Source: Acidobacteriota bacterium (GTDB lineage Bacteria > Acidobacteriota > B3-B38 > Guanabaribacteriales > JAGGZT01). Taken from it: a stretch of 64,000 nucleotides of DNA. The stretch is from positions 35,682-99,681 of the forward strand of contig JAGGZT010000039.1 of NCBI GenBank assembly GCA_021161905.1, read 5' to 3'. The notes beneath the pieces are model-generated. The model did no database searches, was not told the origin of the DNA, and saw only the letters and a program-made list of their open reading frames with translations. Below are positions 47,592 to 56,764 of the stretch, piece by piece; positions within the stretch are counted from its first letter, which is position 1; every line of letters begins with the position of its first letter. Position numbers and translations under genes: made by a program.

Positions 47592-48980
47592 CTAAAGTAC
47601 CGGCAGGTAGCGGGATATTTCATATTCGCTCACCTGCTTGTCATATTCCCTTCCTACATTCTTCTTGTATTCCGTTATTTCCACCTCCTTATTGGCGATA
47701 AACTTATTGAAGATATGGTCTCCTAATGTCTCCTTGAGGAGTTCGCTCCTCTTCATCTCCCTCACCGCCTCCTCGAGGTTAGCAGGAAGAGTTCTTATCT
47801 TGAGGCGCCGTTGCCTCGCTTGCGACATATCGTAAATATCCTCCTCCACGGGATCTGGCAATGGATATTTCTTCTTTATCCCATCGAGACCGGCGGTGAG
47901 CATCACCGCAAAAGCCAAGTAGAAATTCACCCCCGGATCCGGGGAGCGAAGCTCGATCCGGGTCGCCTGCTCTTTGCCCGGTTGATACTCGGGAACCCTG
48001 ATATAAGCGGAACGATTCCTCTGCCCCCAAGCTATATAGACCGGTGCTTCATACCCCACAATAAGCCGTTTGTAAGAGTTTACCCACTGGTTCAAAACGG
48101 CGGTTATCTCCCGAGCATGGTGGATCAAGCCCGCCATATACCCCTTAGCTACATCGGAGAGATGATAGGGATCATCAGGGGAGAAAAATAGGTTCTTTCC
48201 CTCTCGCCACAATGACTGGTGGACATGCATCCCCGAGCCGTTCTCCCCATTTATCGGCTTGGGCATAAAGGTGGCATAAACCCCATGCATCCGAGCTACC
48301 TTCTTCGCCATATAGCGGAAGATCAACCCCACATCCGCCATCTCAAGGGCGTTCAAATAGCGGAGGTCGATCTCGTGCTGTCCATGGGCTACCTCATGGT
48401 GGTCGTATTCGGAGAAGATCCCCATCTTTCTAAGAAGAAGCTGGATCTCCTTCCTTACCTCACCATGACGCCCTCCATAAAAATACCCTCCACGATCAAG
48501 CGGAGTAGGCTCGTGTTCGTTGGGGAAAATAAAGAACTCAAGCTCCGGTCCTACCATAAAGTTATCGACGCCCAACTCCTCACATGCCCGGGAAAGGGCT
48601 CGCTTCAACACATAACGACTATCGCCTTGGTAGGGCTTTTTGTCTGGGGTCAATATGTCGCCAAATATCACCGCCTCCCGCCAGCGAACGCCATGATTGA
48701 ACCCCTGATACTCCCAAGGAAGGATACGGAAGGTGGTAGGATCCGGCTTTATTATGAGATCGCTCTCCTCGATTCGGACGAACCCCTCTACCGACGAACC
48801 ATCAAACCCCTTCCCCTCGGAGAACGTTTTTTCCATCTCATAGTTGGGGATTGAAAAATCCATTGGCCGTCCAAGGATATCGGTGAAGACCAACCGGATG
48901 AACTCAACACGACTCTCCGGGTCCATAACCGTCTTTAGGACCTCCTCCTCATCCCGATATCCGTAGGCCTTAACCTCCAT
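47592..48980 (-). CDS. glnA: Glutamine synthetase type I
   Basis: ATP-dependent ligation of ammonia to glutamate. The 462 residues are within the GSI range and contain GFDGSSVEGF (about 75-84), GPELEFFIF, NGENGSGMHVHQS, ELRSPDPGVNFYLAFA and NRSAYIRVP. The region where adenylylated GSI-beta enzymes carry NLYDLPPEE reads DIYDMSQAR, closer to GSI-alpha enzymes, which are feedback-inhibited rather than adenylylated; this needs a proper alignment. AGGAGGG lies upstream. The C45 gene upstream and cyclophilin downstream form one operon. Confidence 0.95.
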   Translation of the reverse strand: MEVKAYGYRDEEEVLKTVMDPESRVEFIRLVFTDILGRPMDFSIPNYEMEKTFSEGKGFDGSSVEGFVRIEESDLIIKPDPTTFRILPWEYQGFNHGVRWREAVIFGDILTPDKKPYQGDSRYVLKRALSRACEELGVDNFMVGPELEFFIFPNEHEPTPLDRGGYFYGGRHGEVRKEIQLLLRKMGIFSEYDHHEVAHGQHEIDLRYLNALEMADVGLIFRYMAKKVARMHGVYATFMPKPINGENGSGMHVHQSLWREGKNLFFSPDDPYHLSDVAKGYMAGLIHHAREITAVLNQWVNSYKRLIVGYEAPVYIAWGQRNRSAYIRVPEYQPGKEQATRIELRSPDPGVNFYLAFAVMLTAGLDGIKKKYPLPDPVEEDIYDMSQARQRRLKIRTLPANLEEAVREMKRSELLKETLGDHIFNKFIANKEVEITEYKKNVGREYDKQVSEYEISRYLPVL

Positions 48981-49001
48981 AAGGAAAACCCTCCTTGAAT
49001 T

Positions 49002-50663
49002 TTACTTCTTAAATAACTCATTGAAATCGAACTTAACGAAACGGCAGAAAGCTGCCTCCCTCACTCCATTCTTCAGATCCTCATTGGCAAGCTCAAATTG
49101 GAGTCGACCGGGATAAAAAATGATGGTGTGTTCTGTGGTCACATTCCCCCCGGCTCCCACCATTTCCACTATCTCTCTTCTCCCTACTGGCAAACCTTGG
49201 GCAATGAGACCTCTGATCCTCTCCCTATACTTGGTATATCGAGGACAGTTATAAACAGGGGAGAGAGGGGAAAGTTTGTACTTGAGGAAGGTATTGGTGC
49301 AAGCGAGAGAAAACTTATCATAAGGGGGAACATCGCCGGGCATTCGGACGACCTCCCCCTCCCTATCCGCCTCGACAATACAGGCGGGGACCCTTTTCCC
49401 ATCATAAGGGAAAACGAGATGGAGAATTGCGCCACAAGCGACCACGCCACCGTGTTTACTTCTCAGAGTATCAAAGATTCTTTCCACCTTTTCAGGACCA
49501 TCTTTTGCTCCTAACTCTTCCAAAAGGATACGACAGGTAATACTCCAGGGAATAAATCCACTAAGTTCTTTATCAGTAAGGCTATTCCCTGCATGATCAA
49601 ATAACCCAACCCCCTCTTCGTTCATTCCAGAGTAAGTGCCGATAAAACCGGGCCACATAATTGAGATGAACCGGTTTTTCCCTGCCGGTTCATAGGCGGT
49701 GATCAAAAGATGATGGATGGTCGTGCGCCGAAGGTCCTTCTCCCCATCCATATCCCGCCCAATAATAAGTTCTCCTTTAAGCTCGCTCCCCTCAGTGCGC
49801 TTACCCCAGGCTGAGACTGATGAGCAGCGATAGCGAGTCGCCAGATAACCCAGATCCCACCATTCCCCATAGGCGTTTAATGCCTCCAGATCAAAGAGGT
49901 TCACCTCACGCTTAAGGGAAGGGAGATAAAGATCAACCCCGCTATCCCTCATCCCTAAAAGCATCGCTCTAAGCTCCCGAAGAGCCCGCTTGGGAAACAC
50001 AAGCCGCCGTTTTACATAGGGGATAATCACTCTCTCATAATGGGTAGCTGAACCATCGAAAAACTCAATCGAAACGAACTCTACCATATCCCGGATCTGG
50101 GAGGCGAGGAGAAAACCTTGGGCATAACCGAGCTCTTCAGGAGTACCCCATATGTGGAGCACATTAAATCCTTTTATTTTCCTCAGAAGTCCATTTTTGC
50201 ATCTCTTTTCCTTTGTCCTTATCAGAACTGGAGCGGTAAGGGCGAAATCAATACCCCTCTTCGCCGTCCCTTTGCCGATCCTCACTGGAGTGATATACCC
50301 ACCATCGGAAGAGAACCACCCGGTAGGCTCTGCGAGATCAAAGTCAACCCTCCCGTTTCGATTTATATCGGCAAACCCCCACACAGCATAATTCCCAGAA
50401 GGAAGATCATCCAGACGATATCTACCGCCCTTCCCCACTTTAACCATCTTGTAGGGAGAAAAAGGGGGCTCAGCGAAGATATCGGGGATTGGTCTCCTCC
50501 TCGGTGCGGGATATGCCCGGACATAAATAGGGGCAGAAACGGGCTTTCGTAAACTCACCTTACCAGATATCGCCCCCCTCCCTTCCAAGGGCTCCCCATA
50601 AAGATAGAAGAGAACCCCTAATGAGAGAAGAGAAAACACAAAAAGCGTCACCCTCCCCTTCAT
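49002..50663 (-). CDS. C45-type Ntn-hydrolase (acyltransferase-like), exported
   Basis: Exported protein of the C45 peptidase / isopenicillin-N acyltransferase-like family. The start ATG 50663 behind GGGAGGGGG gives 553 residues: a hydrophobic signal, an unusual N-terminal beta-rich domain (about 25-145, with DINRNGRVDFD, resembling a carboxypeptidase-regulatory or dockerin-like module), then the Ntn domain. The self-processing nucleophile is most likely Cys280 in TRYRCSSVSAWG, followed by GRDMD. Members cut amide bonds of acyl-amino acids or penicillin-like substrates. It starts the operon leading to glnA, which suggests nitrogen recovery. Confidence 0.82.
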   Translation of the reverse strand: MKGRVTLFVFSLLSLGVLFYLYGEPLEGRGAISGKVSLRKPVSAPIYVRAYPAPRRRPIPDIFAEPPFSPYKMVKVGKGGRYRLDDLPSGNYAVWGFADINRNGRVDFDLAEPTGWFSSDGGYITPVRIGKGTAKRGIDFALTAPVLIRTKEKRCKNGLLRKIKGFNVLHIWGTPEELGYAQGFLLASQIRDMVEFVSIEFFDGSATHYERVIIPYVKRRLVFPKRALRELRAMLLGMRDSGVDLYLPSLKREVNLFDLEALNAYGEWWDLGYLATRYRCSSVSAWGKRTEGSELKGELIIGRDMDGEKDLRRTTIHHLLITAYEPAGKNRFISIMWPGFIGTYSGMNEEGVGLFDHAGNSLTDKELSGFIPWSITCRILLEELGAKDGPEKVERIFDTLRSKHGGVVACGAILHLVFPYDGKRVPACIVEADREGEVVRMPGDVPPYDKFSLACTNTFLKYKLSPLSPVYNCPRYTKYRERIRGLIAQGLPVGRREIVEMVGAGGNVTTEHTIIFYPGRLQFELANEDLKNGVREAAFCRFVKFDFNELFKK

Positions 50664-50784
50664 TCCTCCCCCTCCCTGTTCATCCTTAAGAATACTGGAG
50701 CATAATATAACCGACAAAACCGTTTAAAAAGATAACATACCTTTTTCCCCCCTTCAAGGGAAAAGGTGGGCAAAAACTGGAAAT

Positions 50785-50808
50785 AAAAAAAGGGGGGAAT
50801 TACCCCCC
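50785..50808 (-). terminator. Strong terminator after the M14 gene
   Basis: On the minus strand GGGGGG (50808-50803), loop TAATT, CCCCCC (50797-50792), then seven T (50791-50785). It lies 25-50 bases after the M14 stop codon and separates it from the C45 gene. Confidence 0.9.
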
Positions 50809-50832
50809 TAATGGCAAACTGCTTATATAACT

Positions 50833-53457
50833 CTACTTTCCCTTCACCGTTCCATAGTAAATGGAGTTAAACAGGAGCTTAAAGGTGGCGTGTGGTTGAC
50901 ACCTCTCCTTGACCCCAAAGCCAAGAAGGATAACCCTTCCCTTGCCAAGGGGGACATCCACCACTCCTGCCTTGTTCCGGAGATAGCTTTCCCCGTGGAT
51001 AAAACCGCTGAGAAGGAGTTTTCCTCCAGGATACTTGGCTACCACCTTGGGCGCCCTCTCCTTGGCAAACACGGGGACGAGAGCAAAAGCAGGATCATGC
51101 ACAAACATCGCTGCTGTCTCTCTGGGCATTCCATAGGCTATGGGGTGGTTCTGATCATAGACCACCCTGAGGAGAGAGCCACCGCAATAGAACTTGCCTC
51201 GGGGAAGACCACCTATTACATCCCGTACCGGGATCCCGAACATCTTGATGGGAAGGAGAGAGGAAGATTGAAGGGTAATAAGGGTTCCACCACTCTTTAC
51301 AAACTTCTTCAAATTCGCCACTCCTTCCTCTCCGATACCGCCAACATAGGCTGGAGGCATCGTACCCTTGGGGTATCCTTCCACTATCTCCCGAGCGCCA
51401 CGCCAGGTAGCGGGAAGGATTATCACATCAAACCTCTCCTTCAGATGATCCGCCTTTACTTCAGCATTGTGGATAGTGGTGTAGGGGAACTCAAACTGCT
51501 CAAGCAACCACCGGGTCCACCCTTCATCTATATTGCCCGTCCAGGGCTGATAAAGGGCGAGGCGCAGTTTTCTGAGCCTCATCATTGGAACCTTCGGCTT
51601 CGATTTTACCCCCACTATCTCAAGCCCAAGGCCAGAAGAGAGCTTCCTCATCCGACCTCGAGATATCTTGGCAGAGGGGATAATGATAGCCCCAGCATCA
51701 AACCGTCTTCCTCCAATGGAGAAACTCTTCTTCGCCCAATATACCGTTCCTCCTGCCTTGAACACCCGGTTAATTAGGATAAAGGCATTGTTGCTCCGAT
51801 GGCTCACGATGTAACCATACCCTGGAGATCCCTCTATCTTGCTTTTTAGAGGTGGGATCTTTTCCACCAGTTCGAGCTCAGCCTTTATCGGGGTATTGGC
51901 GGGAATCACCTTTACCCCCATCTGAAGAGGCAGGGTCCACCCAGTAACATCATAGGAGGGAAGGGGAGCACCAGGGAAACTCTGAGGTCTCACTATTGCC
52001 TGCCATAAAGTGGGATACTTTCGGAGGTCGGGATACTTCTGTTTCTCGAACACGGTCTTCACAAATAGCGCAAAAGGCTGGTTCATCAGAATGACATAGG
52101 TGCCAGCGGGATAAGTCACTCCATCACAGGTGAAACTCTTCTTCGCCCGCCAGATCTTTATCGCATGGACCTCAGAAAGCCGTTTGAGAAGAAGATTCAT
52201 CGGTCCCTTGTCCCACTGCTTCTCAGGGATGATGTAGGCATAGGGCGCTTCTTTAGTAAACCGCTCTATTACACTCTTCCCCATCTTATAACGGTTTAGC
52301 AGGAACTCATCCTTGAACCGGGCAGCAGCATCGAGAACGGCGAGGGAAGCGGTCTCGCAATAATCAACTGCATCCCGAAGTCGCCACCAACCACCCTTCC
52401 AAGGAGTGGGGTAGAATACGGAGATAGTGAAATCTCGGTAATTCGCGGGGAAATCTCTCACGGTGTAGAAGTGAGGGGTGGCATAGCGGTAGAGGGCGGT
52501 CTCGGTGAGAATGGAGACGACATTATGAGTATCCACCCCTTGAGTCTCGTATCCAGGATACCAGGTATCGAAATGGATCCGAGATATGGCGCCTTCCTTT
52601 CCCTCTTTATCAAAGGTCTCCCCCATCACCGCGCCGATCAGGGTCCTCTCCCTTATCACCAAGGGATGGATGTTGGGATTGGTCGGCTCCGCATCTGGGG
52701 GAATCCATATCCTCGCGGGAAACGGAGCGGTCTGGTGGTGATTGTAGAGAACCTGAGGGAACCATTTACGGTGAACCAGCTTGAGGATATTCTGCGTCTC
52801 CGTCATATTAGCCATAAAGTAGTCCCGGTTGTTGTCATGCCCCACATATACATGGTAAAGCCAGGGAAGAGGACTTACTTCATATGGGGTGCCCAGATTT
52901 CTCTTGTACCAATCAGCCACGATATCCATCCCATCGGGATTAGCGAATACCAATATGGTGATGACATTGTTCAATATCCGGGTGGTCCGCTCGTCGGTTC
53001 CGGTAACCAAGTCATAGGCGAGCTTTATCAGTTGCTGTGCCGGAGCACACTCGGTGGCATGGAGACCACCGTCGATATAGACAACCGCCTTTCCCTCTTT
53101 GGCAAGCCTCTTCGCCTCATCATCAGATACCTCAACCCGGGCGAGCTTGGCTGCTATCTCCCGATACTTCTCCAAATTAGCCATATTTTCCGGTGAGGTT
53201 ATAACCGCATAGTACATCGTCTTCCCCAGAGATGTCTTCCCCATAGTAAACAACTTGAACTTGTCCGAAGCCTTATCCAAGGCCTTGAAATACTCGATCG
53301 CCTGTTCATAGGTAGCCAAGTGGTAGTCAGCACCTACCTCAAAACCCAATATCTCCTTAGGGGTGGGAACCCGCTCCTGGGAAAAAACGGGGAGAGCAAG
53401 GAAAGCGATAAATGGAAGTAATAGTAACAGCCTTCTCAAATGCTTAGAAAACATCAT
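50833..53457 (-). CDS. M14 zinc carboxypeptidase with GATase-like C-domain
   Basis: Exported metallocarboxypeptidase of the M14 family, 874 residues. The start ATG 53457 follows GGAGGGGG and a signal peptide (LALPVFSQE). The M14 domain covers about 40-360: zinc ligands His133 and Glu136 in GGLHATE and the GHDNNRD motif near residue 220. The segment about 660-870 is class-I-glutamine-amidotransferase-like (LRLALYQPW, IILPATWRG, LKKFVKSGGTLI), the usual tail in this subgroup. It probably trims peptides in the periplasm, or in the medium if released. It has its own promoter and terminator, so it is monocistronic. Confidence 0.9.
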   Translation of the reverse strand: MMFSKHLRRLLLLLPFIAFLALPVFSQERVPTPKEILGFEVGADYHLATYEQAIEYFKALDKASDKFKLFTMGKTSLGKTMYYAVITSPENMANLEKYREIAAKLARVEVSDDEAKRLAKEGKAVVYIDGGLHATECAPAQQLIKLAYDLVTGTDERTTRILNNVITILVFANPDGMDIVADWYKRNLGTPYEVSPLPWLYHVYVGHDNNRDYFMANMTETQNILKLVHRKWFPQVLYNHHQTAPFPARIWIPPDAEPTNPNIHPLVIRERTLIGAVMGETFDKEGKEGAISRIHFDTWYPGYETQGVDTHNVVSILTETALYRYATPHFYTVRDFPANYRDFTISVFYPTPWKGGWWRLRDAVDYCETASLAVLDAAARFKDEFLLNRYKMGKSVIERFTKEAPYAYIIPEKQWDKGPMNLLLKRLSEVHAIKIWRAKKSFTCDGVTYPAGTYVILMNQPFALFVKTVFEKQKYPDLRKYPTLWQAIVRPQSFPGAPLPSYDVTGWTLPLQMGVKVIPANTPIKAELELVEKIPPLKSKIEGSPGYGYIVSHRSNNAFILINRVFKAGGTVYWAKKSFSIGGRRFDAGAIIIPSAKISRGRMRKLSSGLGLEIVGVKSKPKVPMMRLRKLRLALYQPWTGNIDEGWTRWLLEQFEFPYTTIHNAEVKADHLKERFDVIILPATWRGAREIVEGYPKGTMPPAYVGGIGEEGVANLKKFVKSGGTLITLQSSSLLPIKMFGIPVRDVIGGLPRGKFYCGGSLLRVVYDQNHPIAYGMPRETAAMFVHDPAFALVPVFAKERAPKVVAKYPGGKLLLSGFIHGESYLRNKAGVVDVPLGKGRVILLGFGVKERCQPHATFKLLFNSIYYGTVKGK

Positions 53458-53552
53458 TCCCCCTCCTCAGATTTTGAGTTAATTTAAGGACTGCTGATTC
53501 CTTCCGCTATCACCCCTTTCAGCAAATTATTTGTTAATACTATTACTCTATA

Positions 53553-53582
53553 ACTTTAGCCCCCTTCGCTCCTAGCTGTCAA
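53553..53582 (-). promoter_or_regulatory. Promoter of the M14 gene
   Basis: On the minus strand TTGACA (53582-53577), 18 nt, TAAAGT (53558-53553). The transcript would have a leader of about 90 nt in which I see no strong structure. Confidence 0.58.
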
Positions 53583-53687
53583 TTAGGAAAATAGGCTTCA
53601 CCATTGGAAGAAAGCTTATCCATATCATTTCTATAATACCCCAAAAAGAAACCGACAGAATGAAAGGAATCTTACAAATTTGAATGA

Positions 53688-53693
53688 TATAAT
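53688..53693 (+). promoter_or_regulatory. -10 box before lpdA
   Basis: A perfect TATAAT lies 20 bases before the lpdA start codon; the -35 region at 17 nt (AGGAAT) is poor. A start this close implies a leader of about 14 nt that just contains the AGGAGG site. Confidence 0.4.
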
Positions 53694-53713
53694 CTAAAAG
53701 AAAGGAGGCGGAA

Positions 53714-55117
53714 ATGGAGAGATACGATCTCGTCATCATCGGAGCAGGACCAGGTGGCTATGTAGCCGCCATAAGAGGGGCTCAATTGGGGGCGAAGGTT
53801 CTCCTCATCGAGAGAGATAAAGTAGGCGGCGTCTGTCTGAACCAAGGCTGTATTCCCACCAAAACACTTATATCGAGCGCCAACGCCTTTCGGACGATTA
53901 GCGAGGCAAAGAGATTAGGCATTATCGCTAAAGAAGGGGCAAAACCAGACTTCAAAGCGATGGTCGCCCGGAAGGAGAATGTCGTCTCCACCTTGGTAAA
54001 GGGGGTTAAGGCTCTCCTTAAGGCAAATGAGGTAACCCTCATCGAGGGCAAAGGTAGCCTCCTCCCTGAAGGAAAGGTGAGGATAATCCTAAATGATGGG
54101 GGAGAGGAGGAGATAGTAGAGGCGAAGAGGACGGTTATCGCCACCGGCTCAAAGCCGGCTGACCTTCCCGGAATACCTCTCGATGGAGAGAGGATCATCT
54201 CCGGCGAGGACGCCCTCTCTCTTACCAAGCTTCCCGGAAAGATCCTAATAATCGGCGCCGGGGCGATAGGTTCCGAATTTGGAATGATGTTTTCCGCCCT
54301 CGGGGTGGAGGTAGTGATGGTGGAGATAATGGAGCGTCCGGTACCGATGGAGGACGCTGAGATCTCAAGCATCCTCGAACGGGAATTCAAGAAGAAAAAG
54401 ATCAAGCTCCACACAGGAAGAAAGGTAGTGACAACGAGAAAGGGAGAAACTGGGGTGGAGGCAGAGCTCGATTCCGGAGAGAAGATAGAAGCGGAGCTCA
54501 TCCTCGTCTCGGTAGGGAGGAAGCTGAATACCGAGGGTATCGGACTCGAGGATGTTGGGATCGTCTTGGGGAAGAAGGGAGAGATAAAGGTGGATGCAAA
54601 GCTCGAGACCAATATCCCTGGCATCTATGCCATAGGGGATGTAATCGGCGGACATATGCTCGCTCATGTCGCCTCCCATGAGGGGTTGGTGGCAGTGGAA
54701 AACGCCTTAGGTGGAAGTAAAGAGATGGACTACACCGCTGTTCCCGCAGGGATATTCACCGAGCCGGAGATCGCCTCGGTAGGGCTTACCGAGGATGAAG
54801 CAAGGGAAAAAGGGATCAATATAAAGGTAGGACGTTTCCCCCTCCGCGTTTTGGGCAGAGCTCAGGCATCGGGGGAATTATCCGGTCTCATCAAATTGAT
54901 CGCCGAAGAGGGATCGGGAAAGCTTATCGGTGCCCATATCATCGGCGCCCGGGCAACCGAACTTATCCATGAACTCACTTTGGCGATAAGGCTTGGGGTG
55001 TCTGCCCAGGAGGTCGAGGAGACGATCCATACCCATCCCACCTTTTCCGAAGGGATAATGGAGGCAGCGATGGATCTCTTTGGGCGTTCTATCCACCTTC
55101 CCCCGAGCCGGGGTTAA
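53714..55117 (+). CDS. lpdA: Dihydrolipoyl dehydrogenase
   Basis: FAD-dependent E3 component that reoxidises dihydrolipoamide of 2-oxo acid dehydrogenases or the glycine cleavage system with NAD. The 467 residues show GAGPGGYVAA (10-19), the redox-active disulfide Cys41-Cys46 (GGVCLNQGCIPTK), GAGAIGSEFG and the catalytic HTHPTFSEG base near the C-terminus. No E1, E2 or gcv genes are adjacent, so it is a stand-alone E3. With tdh/kbl making glycine, glycine cleavage is a possible user. AAAGGAGGC precedes ATG. Its stop overlaps the convergent amidase stop (TTAA). Confidence 0.96.
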   Translation: MERYDLVIIGAGPGGYVAAIRGAQLGAKVLLIERDKVGGVCLNQGCIPTKTLISSANAFRTISEAKRLGIIAKEGAKPDFKAMVARKENVVSTLVKGVKALLKANEVTLIEGKGSLLPEGKVRIILNDGGEEEIVEAKRTVIATGSKPADLPGIPLDGERIISGEDALSLTKLPGKILIIGAGAIGSEFGMMFSALGVEVVMVEIMERPVPMEDAEISSILEREFKKKKIKLHTGRKVVTTRKGETGVEAELDSGEKIEAELILVSVGRKLNTEGIGLEDVGIVLGKKGEIKVDAKLETNIPGIYAIGDVIGGHMLAHVASHEGLVAVENALGGSKEMDYTAVPAGIFTEPEIASVGLTEDEAREKGINIKVGRFPLRVLGRAQASGELSGLIKLIAEEGSGKLIGAHIIGARATELIHELTLAIRLGVSAQEVEETIHTHPTFSEGIMEAAMDLFGRSIHLPPSRG

Positions 55118-56745
55118 TTAAGGGATTCGATATACCGTTTTATCCCGAGATAAAGGGCATAAGCCAGACGCTGGCGATAAGCGGGATTGCGGAGCCTTCT
55201 TTCCTCTTTCGGGTGGGAGATGAAACCAAGTTCGGTGAGAATGGAGGGCATATTGGCTCCTATGAGCACATAGAAAGGAGCCTGTTTCACCCCGAGGTTG
55301 TTTACCCGATAGTACCTCCTGAGGTAGGAGATCATAGTCTGCTGTACCTTCTTCGCCAGGTCCTTTGATTCATCTATCTTGGTATTCAAGGTGATCTTCT
55401 TCACCAGATCTTGCAGGCGAGCCATATTCTTTTCCGAAATGGCGTTCTCTCTGGCGGCGGTAGCCTCGGCATGAGGATCGATGGCGAAGTTGAGAAAGTA
55501 GGTCTCAATACCCGAGGTATGTTTGTTCCGATTGGCGTTGGTGTGGATGGAGAGGAAAAGATCAGCCCCTTTGGAGTTGGCTATCGCCGTCCGCTCCTCT
55601 AAGGGGAGGTAACGGTCATCCTTCCGGGTGAGGATCACTTTACAGCCAAGATTTTTTCTGATGAGTGAGGCGAGTCTCTTCGCTACATCAAGGGTGACGA
55701 ACTTTTCGGTAAGCCCACTTCTGCCTATCGCTCCCGGATCCCTTCCTCCATGCCCCGGGTCGATGACAATGCATCTTACCCTAAGACCAAGCTGACGCGC
55801 TAAGGAGTAATGACCTTTCCTCGTCGTCTTAGCCGGCTTTCCAATAAACCTCGCTCCTTTCTCCCCCTTGACATCGATGACGATCCGGTTCGGGTTGTAA
55901 AGGTTGAACACGGTATAATCCTTCACCCGCCCCAGATCGAGCACCACCCGGACCACATTAGACCTATACTGGGCTACCCGCACCCGATTGAGAAACTCCC
56001 CCTTTATTGGAAAGACCTTACCCGCCAGCTTGGGAGTCAGCTTGGCGTTTTTAAGATCAAAGTAGATCCGATCCGGGTTCTTCAGCTGATGGTACTCGTA
56101 CTTCACCTCATCGGCAATATCGATTACCACCCGGGTATAATCATCGCCCGTCCAGTGGCGGATATTCTTCACCCAAACAAGTCCGGTGGAACTCCTCTTT
56201 CTCTTCGCAAGCACCCTTTTGAGGTAGGATATCCGGATCCTCGCATACCTCGCTTTCTCCCCACTGGGGAACTCATCCACCACTCTCTGGTAATAACGAA
56301 GCGCCTGTTCTGGATCCTTCAGTTCAGAAAAGTATATCTGGGCTATGGTGAAAAGAGCGCTTTCCAAGTAAGGGCTTTTAGGATATCTCTTTACCAAAAA
56401 GCGATAACTGATAAGCGCCTCGTTGAGATAGGAGGAGTCTTTGAACTTTTCATACATCCCCTGATAAAGGGTGGCGATCTTGAATACCGCATCATCAGCT
56501 ACTTTGTGATCGGAGTAAAGAACAGCAACCTCGCGATAAGAATTCACTACCTTGAGCCACTCCCCCCTTTTGCTTAACCTGGTGGGAGAACGCATTAACC
56601 GTTGATAGCGACTCTCAGCCAAGCGGTATAACTCTCTTGCCTTATCGGAGGGGAAAAGGGAGAGGGAGAAAAAGAAAAGGAGGAGAAAGACCACCCCCCA
56701 GCATAAGCCCCCGTGAAGCCTTTTCTCCCGGCTCATAGCCCCCAT
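55114..56745 (-). CDS. AMIN-domain N-acetylmuramoyl-L-alanine amidase
   Basis: AmiC-type amidase that removes stem peptides from glycan chains during daughter-cell separation. The start is uncertain: ATG 56745 or 56736 (GGGGG close upstream), 543 or 540 residues. A signal or anchor segment (about 12-30) is followed by TPR-like helices (about 35-190), an AMIN domain (about 195-305, peptidoglycan and septum targeting) and Amidase_3 (about 325-540) with IVIDPGHGGRDPG (zinc His), EKFVTLD (Glu), SIHTNA (His) and the C-terminal catalytic TELGF Glu. TPR before AMIN is less usual than AMIN alone. It is the last gene of the pilT-recX-alaS-slt operon. Confidence 0.92.
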   Translation of the reverse strand: MGAMSREKRLHGGLCWGVVFLLLFFFSLSLFPSDKARELYRLAESRYQRLMRSPTRLSKRGEWLKVVNSYREVAVLYSDHKVADDAVFKIATLYQGMYEKFKDSSYLNEALISYRFLVKRYPKSPYLESALFTIAQIYFSELKDPEQALRYYQRVVDEFPSGEKARYARIRISYLKRVLAKRKRSSTGLVWVKNIRHWTGDDYTRVVIDIADEVKYEYHQLKNPDRIYFDLKNAKLTPKLAGKVFPIKGEFLNRVRVAQYRSNVVRVVLDLGRVKDYTVFNLYNPNRIVIDVKGEKGARFIGKPAKTTRKGHYSLARQLGLRVRCIVIDPGHGGRDPGAIGRSGLTEKFVTLDVAKRLASLIRKNLGCKVILTRKDDRYLPLEERTAIANSKGADLFLSIHTNANRNKHTSGIETYFLNFAIDPHAEATAARENAISEKNMARLQDLVKKITLNTKIDESKDLAKKVQQTMISYLRRYYRVNNLGVKQAPFYVLIGANMPSILTELGFISHPKEERRLRNPAYRQRLAYALYLGIKRYIESLN

Positions 56746-56764
56746 CGGGAAGGATTGAACATTA

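Noticed and set aside
50740..50767. Bulged hairpin CCTTTT/AAAAGG upstream of the C45 gene
   Set aside because: Four-base bulge and no adjacent T run; probably just sequence around the strong M14 terminator.
50890..51777. A 295-codon plus-strand frame opposite the M14 gene
   Set aside because: Low-complexity, His/Arg/Pro-rich composition typical of an antisense frame; the M14 gene has a signal peptide and motifs.
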